Assembly: GCA_964246185.1 (NCBI GenBank) | Contig: CAXTPP010000109.1 | Span: 1-11,785, forward strand | DNA from: LMUY01 sp964246185 | Lineage (GTDB): Bacteria > Pseudomonadota > Alphaproteobacteria > Acetobacterales > Acetobacteraceae | Length of the DNA: 11,785 nt | Direction: 5' to 3' | Shown: one piece after another, positions 6,815 to 11,785 of the stretch | Layout of the letters: each line of letters begins with the position of its first letter | Position numbering within the stretch: position 1 is the stretch's first letter | The notes under the pieces: model-generated | Told to the model about the DNA's origin: nothing | The model's input: only the letters and a program-made list of their open reading frames with translations | Database searches by the model: none | Translations under genes and position numbers: made by a program

Positions 6815-7497
6815 CCGCGCCCGCCTGGCCCAGGCCCGGCCCCCAGCAGGGTGAGCAGCGCCGTGGCCCGGCCGCGCAGGCCATCCGGGGCGAGCGCATC
6901 GACCGACAGGACGCGCAGCAGGCTTTCCGCCTTGGGCTTGTCGTCCTGCCGCAGGGCGAGCAGCGCGTCCACCTCCAGCGCCAGCGGCCGCCAGGGATTG
7001 CCGGCCGCCTCCAGCTTGGCGGTGTGGGCAGCGATTGCCGCCGGGTCCCCGGCATCGACCGAGTGCTGCGCCCAGAGCAATGTGGCGAGGTCCCGCAGCA
7101 GCTTGTCCGCCGATTCGTCCGCGGCCAGCCGGGTCCAGAGCGCGAAGGCGGCGTCCGGAGCGTCGGAATCCCACCGCAGCGCCGCCTCCCTCAGCAGCGC
7201 CAAGGACTGGTATCCGGCCGGCGCGGTGCTGGCGAGCTTGGCGAACGCATCGGCATCCGGCGCGCGCTGCGGGCTGGGGCCGGGCGGCAGCGCGTCGGCG
7301 GCCCGCATCGCGTCCAGGTAGGGCGCCGCAGCGGCCTCGGCCTGCTTGCCCTGCCGCCATTCCCAGCCCTGCCATGCGCCGACCCCGGCCACCAGCAGCA
7401 GGGCGGCCGCGCCGGCGACGATGCCGTAGCGCCTGGCTAGCGCCCGGGCGCGCTCGGCCCGGATGTCCTCACTCAATTCGTCGAAGATGTCCGCCAC
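6811..7497 (-). CDS. YfgM-like TPR membrane protein
   Basis: A 228-residue protein with an N-terminal cytoplasmic stretch (ADIFDELSEDIRAERARALARRYG), one transmembrane helix at about residues 26-43 and a periplasmic helical domain rich in alanine and leucine, in the manner of the TPR_21 family. E. coli YfgM is an inner-membrane ancillary protein of the Sec translocon with a periplasmic chaperone role; here the same role is inferred from architecture and from bamB and der directly downstream. I chose the GTG at 7497 because related proteins start with this xADIF motif, and a GAGGG lies 12 bases before it. In-frame ATGs at 7533 (with a G-rich stretch upstream) and 7584 are alternatives, which would add 12 or 29 residues with no family support. 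The last residues are a glycine/proline-rich tail that overlaps the bamB start by 4 bp. Confidence 0.82.
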   Translation of the reverse strand: MADIFDELSEDIRAERARALARRYGIVAGAAALLLVAGVGAWQGWEWRQGKQAEAAAAPYLDAMRAADALPPGPSPQRAPDADAFAKLASTAPAGYQSLALLREAALRWDSDAPDAAFALWTRLAADESADKLLRDLATLLWAQHSVDAGDPAAIAAHTAKLEAAGNPWRPLALEVDALLALRQDDKPKAESLLRVLSVDALAPDGLRGRATALLTLLGAGPGPGGRG

Positions 7498-7592
7498 GCT
7501 TGTCAAAACCCTCGGTCCTGCTGGCGGGACCATAGCGATGCCCCCCGTTGCGGGAAACCCTGCGTTCATCTTGGCGTGGTCCATTGGGCGGC
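7498..7592. promoter_or_regulatory. divergent intergenic region, presumed promoters for both sides
   Basis: This 95-bp gap separates the start of the minus-strand yfgM-bamB-der operon from the plus-strand lipoprotein gene, so at least one promoter for each direction is expected here or slightly inside the genes. I see no convincing -35/-10 pair on either strand. If the longer starts of the YfgM-like gene were used, the gap would shrink. Confidence 0.3.
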
Positions 7593-7991
7593 ATGTGCAA
7601 GATTTTCCGCCCAGCCTCGCTGCTGGCGCTGCTGCTGGCGGCCGGCCCGCTCGCGGGCTGCGTGGGCGTCGGCGTGGCCGCGGGGGTGGAGGCGGCCAGC
7701 GTCACCGTGTTCGGCCGCGGCGTGGTGGACATGGGCGTGTCGGCCGTCACCGGGAAGGATTGCTCGATCGTTCGGCTGGACCGGGAGCAGCCCTACTGCG
7801 CCGCGCGCGAGCAGCTGCCCGACCCGATGCCCTACTGCACGCGGAGCCTCGGCAACGTGGAGTGCTGGGCGGATCCACAGGCCTTCGCGGTCCTGCCGGC
7901 CCCGCTTGGGGACTATCCGCCGCTGACGCCGGAGCAGGTGAGCCAAATCACCTCGCGCTGGCCCAAGTCGCTCAACTTGCTGGGTCCGTGA
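7593..7991 (+). CDS. small cysteine-containing lipoprotein of unknown function
   Basis: The only plus-strand gene, 132 residues. The N-terminus MCKIFRPASLLALLLAAGPLAGC is a lipoprotein signal with a good lipobox LAGC and the lipidated cysteine at 23. The mature part begins with a glycine/valine-rich segment (VGVGVAAGVEAASVTVFGRG) that might lie in or on a membrane, as in glycine-zipper lipoproteins. It then carries four cysteines (57, 69, 82, 91) in a compact DCSIVRLDREQPYCA / PYCTRSLGNVECW block that could form two disulfides in the periplasm. I recall similar uncharacterised proteins in Rhodospirillales, but no function. The ATG at 7593 is preferred because it opens the signal peptide directly; a TTG at 7548 would add 15 residues. 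The 3' end overlaps the convergent dihydroorotase gene by 20 bp. Confidence 0.8.
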   Translation: MCKIFRPASLLALLLAAGPLAGCVGVGVAAGVEAASVTVFGRGVVDMGVSAVTGKDCSIVRLDREQPYCAAREQLPDPMPYCTRSLGNVECWADPQAFAVLPAPLGDYPPLTPEQVSQITSRWPKSLNLLGP

Positions 7992-9315
7992 CCGCCGGGC
8001 AGTCCCGGAACCGCACCAGCTGGCCGCGGGGCAGGCCTACGATCTCCTCCTCACGCATCACCACCTGGCCGCGGATGATGGTCATCTCCGGCCAACCCGT
8101 GACCGCCATGCCGGCGAACGGCGTCCAGCCGCAGGGCGAAACGATCCACGAATCCTCGATGGTGCGCCGCCGCTTCATGTCCACCAGGGTAAAATCTGCG
8201 TCGTAGCCCGCGGCCAGCCTTCCCTTGCCGACCATGCCGTAAACCCGGGCTGGCCCGGCGCACATCAGGTCCGCCAGGCGGGACAGGCTGAGCCGGCCGG
8301 CGCTCACGTGGTCCAGCATGACGGGAACCAGCGTCTGCACCCCGGTCAGCCCCGCCGCCACCTCCGGCCAGGGCCGCTCCTTGGCGGCGCGGGAGTGCGG
8401 CGCGTGGTCGCTGCCGATGGTGTCCGCCGTGCCGTCCCGCACCGCGGCCCAGGCGGCCTCCCAGTGCTCGCGCCCGCGGATCGGCGGGTTCATCACCGCG
8501 TAGCCGCCCAGTCGGTCATATACGTCCGGCGCCCACTGGGTCAGGTGGTTGACCAGCAGCTCGGTGGTGGCCACGTCGCGGTGCCCGCGCAGCAGCGCCA
8601 GCTCCGCCGCGGTGGAGACGTGCAGGATGTGCGCCGGCCGACCCGTCTTGCGGGCGAGCGCCAGGATGCGGCGGGTGCCGAGCAGGGCGCACTCCTCGTC
8701 GCGCCACTCCATGTGGCTGCGGGTGGGCATGCCGGAATGAAACTGCGGGCGGCGGTCGCGCAGGCGGTACTCGTCCTCGCTGTGATAGGCGACCGGGCGG
8801 CGGCCGGAGCGCATCACCGCCTCCAGCCCGGCATCGTCCTCGATCAGCAAATCCCCGGTGGAGCTGCCGGCGAACACTTTGACCGCGCACACGCCCTGCA
8901 TCGTCTCCAATGCAGCCAGGTCCGGCGTGTTGGCCCGGGTTGCGCCGACGTAGAAGCCGATGTCGCACCAGCTGTTGGCGGCGGCGTAGCTCTGCTTCCA
9001 GGACACGCGGGCAGCATCGGTGATGGGCGGGGCAGTGTTGGGCATGTCGAACACCACCGCCAGCCCGCCGAGGATGGCGGCTTGGGTGCCGGCGCCGATG
9101 GTCTCCACCGCCGGGTCGCCGGGGTCGCGCATGTGGACGTGCGGGTCCATCAGGCCGGGCAGCACGTGCAGGCCCGTGGCGTCGATGGTCTCCTCCGCCG
9201 TACCGGTGGCGCCGAGGGCGGCGATGCGGCCGTCGCGCACGCCGATGTCGGTGGCCGCCTCGCCCCAGGGCAAGATGGCGGCGCCGTTGCGGATGATGAG
9301 GTCGTAGTGGGGCAT
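7972..9315 (-). CDS. pyrC: dihydroorotase (class I, cyclic amidohydrolase superfamily)
   Basis: A zinc amidohydrolase of 447 residues, predicted to interconvert carbamoyl-aspartate and dihydroorotate in pyrimidine synthesis in the cytoplasm. The metal ligands are all in place: H59-V-H61 (HVHMRDPG), K146 in VKVFAGSSTGDLL (the lysine that is carbamylated in related enzymes), H178 (AYHSEDE), H232 (HILHVST) and the catalytic D303 in GSDHAPHSRAAKE. The FAGSSTGDLL signature separates dihydroorotase from hydantoinase and allantoinase, though a different cyclic amide substrate cannot be excluded. No aspartate transcarbamoylase gene adjoins it. GGAG lies 7 bases before the ATG. It follows asnB by 39 bp in the same direction, so it may share a transcript, and it runs 20 bp into the oppositely oriented lipoprotein gene. 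Confidence 0.88.
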   Translation of the reverse strand: MPHYDLIIRNGAAILPWGEAATDIGVRDGRIAALGATGTAEETIDATGLHVLPGLMDPHVHMRDPGDPAVETIGAGTQAAILGGLAVVFDMPNTAPPITDAARVSWKQSYAAANSWCDIGFYVGATRANTPDLAALETMQGVCAVKVFAGSSTGDLLIEDDAGLEAVMRSGRRPVAYHSEDEYRLRDRRPQFHSGMPTRSHMEWRDEECALLGTRRILALARKTGRPAHILHVSTAAELALLRGHRDVATTELLVNHLTQWAPDVYDRLGGYAVMNPPIRGREHWEAAWAAVRDGTADTIGSDHAPHSRAAKERPWPEVAAGLTGVQTLVPVMLDHVSAGRLSLSRLADLMCAGPARVYGMVGKGRLAAGYDADFTLVDMKRRRTIEDSWIVSPCGWTPFAGMAVTGWPEMTIIRGQVVMREEEIVGLPRGQLVRFRDCPAVTDPAS

Positions 9316-9354
9316 GGGACGGCTCCGGCATGGCAGGTCATTGTGGCGCGGCGC

Positions 9355-11109
9355 CTAACGGGCCGCCAGCACCTCGAACACGTCTCCCTCGATCGGCAGC
9401 GCCTCCACGTGCGCCCGGTGCCACAGCGCGTAGAACAGCAGCGTCCAGGCGGCGAACGCCTCGTGCCGGCCGCCCGCGCTGCGGAACAGCGCCGCCACCC
9501 GCTCCGGGTCCGCCACCGCGGCCACGCCGGGCTGCGCCGCCACCAGCGGCCCCAGCCGCGCGCCCTGCCCGGCGATCCACGCGCCGACCGGCACCGTGAA
9601 ACCCTGCTTCGGCGCGAACGGGTGCGCCTGCGGCAGGTGGCGTTGCAGCCAGCGGCGCAGCAGCCACTTGCCGCGGCCGTTCTGCACCTTCAGGCCGTCC
9701 GGCAGGCAAAAGGCAGCCGCCGCCACGCCCGGGTCCAGGAACGGCGTGCGGCCCTCGACGCCGTGAGCCATCAGGCAGCGGTCCAGCTTCAGCAGCAGGT
9801 CGTTCGGCAGCCAGTCGGCCACGTCGGTCGCCTGCGCCACCTGCAGGCGGCTGCGCCCGCCGGTGGCGGCGCGGGCATCCGCCGCCGCCATGCCGTCCCG
9901 CCAGCCCGGGGGGGCCGCGCGCAGCACGCCCAGCCGGTCGAACGTGCCGCGGGTGCGCATCCCCCGCCCGGCCTGCCACCAGGGCCGCATGGCGCTGCGG
10001 TAGCGGCCGTAGCCGGCGAACAGCTCGTCGCCGCCCTCGCCGGACAGCACCACCTTCACGTCCTGCCGCGCCCGCTGCGCCAGGAACCAGGTGGGGACGA
10101 TGGCGTAGTCGGCCGCCGGGTCGTCCATGCTGGCCACGATGCGGGGCAGCGCGGCCCAGGCCATCGCCTCGGTCACCACCACCGTCTCGTGCCGCGCGCC
10201 GACCGCCCGGGCCAGCGACGCGGCCTGCGCGCGCTCGTCCGCGGCGCCCGGCACGTCGAACCCGGCGGTGTACGCCAGCACGGGCGCGTCGTTCAGCCGG
10301 GCCATCAGCGCCAGCACCGTGGCACTGTCCACGCCGCCGGACAGGAACATGCCGTACGGCACGTCGCTGCGCTGGTGCAGGTCCACCGACTGCTCCAGCG
10401 CCGCGTCCAGCCGGGCCAGCGCCGCCGGCTCGCCGATCTCCTCCGGCGGACCCGGCGGCAGCGCCTCCAGCCGGGTGCGGTCCACCACCTGGCCATCGAC
10501 CACGAGCAGCGTCTCGCCGGGGAGCACGCGCTGGATGCCGGGGAAGATGGTGTCCGCCCCCGTGGTGAACTGCATCTGCAGCAGCTCGTCCCGCGCCGCC
10601 GGGCGCACGCCGCGCACCGCCAGCCCCGCCGCCAGCAGCGCCTGCGGCTCGGAGGCGAAGGCGAGGCCGCCGGGGATGGCCGCGGTATAGAGCGGCTTGA
10701 TGCCGAAGCGGTCGCGCGTGAGGGTCAGGCTGCGGGTGGCGCGGTCATGGATGGCGATGGCGTACATGCCGCGCAGCTGCCCGGCGTAGGCCGCGCCGGA
10801 TTGCTGCCACAGGTGCAGCGGCGGCTCGCAGTCGCTGGCCGTGTGCAGCTTCAGGCCCGGCGACAGCTCGCGGTAGTTGTACACCTCGCCGTTGGCCACG
10901 AGGGACGCCGCACCCGCGAACAGCGGCTGGTCGCCGGTCTGCAGGTCGATGATGGCGAGCCGGGTCTGCACCAGCGCCACCCGGCCCATCGCCGTGTGCC
11001 CCTCCCCGTCCGGCCCGCGGTGCGCCAACGCCTGGGAGAGAGCGGCCAGGGCCACGGGCGCGGGCGGCGGCGCGTCCGGCCGCATCGCCAGCCCGGCTAT
11101 GCCGCACAT
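9355..11109 (-). CDS. asnB: asparagine synthetase B (glutamine-hydrolysing)
   Basis: A 584-residue two-domain enzyme that uses glutamine nitrogen and ATP to amidate aspartate, or in polysaccharide clusters another carboxyl group. The start ATG at 11109 exposes the nucleophile C2 (MCGIAGL). Glutaminase motifs follow: HRGPDGEG (30-37), RLAIIDL, NGEVYN (73-78), SDCE (92-95, usually SDSE or SDTE) and RDRFGIKPLY. The synthetase domain has the pyrophosphate loop SGGVDS (257-262), LSGEGGDELFAGYGRY, LKLDRCLMAHGVEGRTPFLD and FAPKQGFTVP. The frame stays open upstream of the ATG into the neighbouring glycosyltransferase gene, but the family always starts at MCG. The start overlaps the end of that gene by 13 bp. 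Close coupling to a glycosyltransferase suggests a role in a surface glycan or exopolysaccharide locus rather than general asparagine supply; this is inference. Confidence 0.93.
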   Translation of the reverse strand: MCGIAGLAMRPDAPPPAPVALAALSQALAHRGPDGEGHTAMGRVALVQTRLAIIDLQTGDQPLFAGAASLVANGEVYNYRELSPGLKLHTASDCEPPLHLWQQSGAAYAGQLRGMYAIAIHDRATRSLTLTRDRFGIKPLYTAAIPGGLAFASEPQALLAAGLAVRGVRPAARDELLQMQFTTGADTIFPGIQRVLPGETLLVVDGQVVDRTRLEALPPGPPEEIGEPAALARLDAALEQSVDLHQRSDVPYGMFLSGGVDSATVLALMARLNDAPVLAYTAGFDVPGAADERAQAASLARAVGARHETVVVTEAMAWAALPRIVASMDDPAADYAIVPTWFLAQRARQDVKVVLSGEGGDELFAGYGRYRSAMRPWWQAGRGMRTRGTFDRLGVLRAAPPGWRDGMAAADARAATGGRSRLQVAQATDVADWLPNDLLLKLDRCLMAHGVEGRTPFLDPGVAAAAFCLPDGLKVQNGRGKWLLRRWLQRHLPQAHPFAPKQGFTVPVGAWIAGQGARLGPLVAAQPGVAAVADPERVAALFRSAGGRHEAFAAWTLLFYALWHRAHVEALPIEGDVFEVLAAR

Positions 11110-11785
11110 GCGGGCTTCCCCACCGTTTGCAGGAAGCCGCGCCATTGCGCCAGCACGGGCGCTTCGGCGAACTCCGCTGCCCACCGCGCCCGCCCGGCCG
11201 CCGCGAGCCGGGCGGCGAGCGGCGGGCCTTGCAGCACCAGGCCGAGCGAGGTGGCCAGCGCCTCCGCATCCTCCGGCGGCGTCAGCAACCCGTCCTCGCC
11301 GGGCCGGATCAGCTCGCGCGGGCCGGCGGCGGCGGCGGCCACCACGGGGCGGGCGGCGCTCCACGCCTCCACGATGACGTTGCCCAGCGGCTCGTGGCGC
11401 GAGGGGCAGGCCAGCGCGCCGCACCCGGCGAGCAGCGCCGCGCCATCCTGCCGCCAGCCGGGGAGCTGCACCCCGTCCGCCCCGCCCCGCTGGCGGGCCA
11501 GGCGCTCCACCCCGCCCCCCTCCCGGGGGGGGGCGGGGGGGCCGGCCCAGCCGCTCCGGCGCTGCGCCCGCGAGATCGGGTGAGAAGTTGGGCAGGTGGC
11601 GGGTGCGGGCGGCGGGCCAGCCTTGCGCCACGATCCAGTCGGCCAGGGCGCGGGTGTTGCCCACCAGGTGGTCGCAGCGCCGGTAGTAGCGCAGGTCGTA
11701 GTAGCCGCCGAGCCGGCCCACCAGCACCCATTCCCCGCGCGGCGCGAAGCGGGCGGCGCGGTTCATCCACGCGACCGCAACCCGG
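11097..11785 (-). pseudogene. glycosyltransferase family 4 protein, partial and disrupted
   Basis: The gene enters from beyond the window edge and is read in two frames. From 11785 to about 11545 the frame gives WMNRAARFAPRGEWV, RLGGYYDLRYYRRCDHLVGN and RHLPNFSPDLAG, typical of the N-terminal half of GT4 enzymes. After a run of C and G tracts another frame continues from about 11527 with GEGGGVERLARQRG, GWRQDGAALLAGC, then PSRHEPLGNVIVEAW (the E-x7-E nucleotide-sugar motif) and the usual C-terminal helices, stopping at 11097. The stretch that should lie between them, including the GRLHxNKGFD motif, is missing, roughly 35-45 residues by comparison with remembered relatives. So there is both a frameshift and a deletion, centred on a perfect GC hairpin. 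It could be a real lesion or an assembly fault. The intact enzyme would transfer a sugar from a nucleotide donor in surface-glycan synthesis. Confidence 0.75.
11511..11537. repeat. perfect GC-only hairpin inside the disrupted glycosyltransferase
   Basis: CCCGCCCCCC (11511-11520) is exactly complementary to GGGGGGCGGG (11528-11537), with a 7-base loop TCCCGGG that can itself pair. Flanking G tracts of 9 (11525-11533) and 7 (11535-11541) bases follow. It sits at the point where the glycosyltransferase changes frame and loses its central motif. It is more likely a lesion or artefact site than a terminator, as it lies within a coding region and has no T tract. Confidence 0.6.

Noticed and set aside
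3594..7055. A minus-strand frame of about 1,150 codons that would fuse a long N-terminal part to the DUF5872 protein
   Set aside because: Only the last 172 codons have family similarity and a ribosome binding site; the rest is an off-frame reading of der and bamB.
4376..7321. A plus-strand open frame of about 980 codons opposite der, bamB and the YfgM-like gene
   Set aside because: Same compositional artefact; the minus strand carries recognisable motifs throughout.
7501..7506. TTGACA on the minus strand as a -35 box for the yfgM operon
   Set aside because: It lies a few bases before the likely start codon and no -10 box follows at 16-18 bases.
8308..11583. A plus-strand open frame of about 1,090 codons opposite asnB and the dihydroorotase gene
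   Set aside because: Its translation is low-complexity Arg/Ala/Gly/His-rich with no domain, and it mirrors conserved minus-strand genes. Long antisense frames are expected at this GC content.
9355..11766. A single 803-codon frame fusing the glycosyltransferase N-terminus to asparagine synthetase
   Set aside because: AsnB must begin at MCG to expose its cysteine, and the glycosyltransferase C-terminus is in another frame, so the fusion comes from the frameshift.

Overview
The window is mostly very GC-rich chromosomal DNA from an alphaproteobacterium. The protein sequences and gene order suggest the Acetobacteraceae (Roseomonas-like), but that is inference from style, with no marker gene to prove it. 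Nearly every gene is on the minus strand. The exception is a small lipoprotein gene at 7593-7991.

Right end to left end along the minus strand. A GT4-type glycosyltransferase enters from beyond the window (11785-11097). It is broken at a GC hairpin and lacks its central motif. It overlaps an asparagine synthetase B (11109-9355), which is followed after 39 bp by a class I dihydroorotase (9315-7972). This looks like one transcription unit joining cell-surface glycan or amidotransferase functions to an amidohydrolase. The dihydroorotase overlaps tail to tail with the plus-strand lipoprotein gene. Next comes the envelope and ribosome-assembly block of a YfgM-like TPR protein, the BamB-like lipoprotein and the GTPase Der, in the same order as in Escherichia coli. 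Then come two small conserved genes of unknown function (DUF5872 and DUF3140 families, overlapping by 8 bp) and a solitary MFS transporter of the ACS family.

The left ~1.8 kb is different. It has visibly lower GC (for example 30 of 60 bases in 541-600, against 48 of 60 in 4921-4980). It carries an APH-family phosphotransferase and the C-terminal tail of a polymorphic (contact-dependent type) toxin with its putative immunity gene. This looks like a horizontally acquired accessory patch. The toxin tail is frameshifted by a perfect 8-bp tandem duplication (815-830), while the downstream immunity gene, joined by an ATGA overlap, is intact. This orphan toxin/immunity module is the most interesting part of the window. 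No RNA genes, CRISPR arrays or intact insertion sequences were seen. Positions 1-127 hold nothing recognisable.
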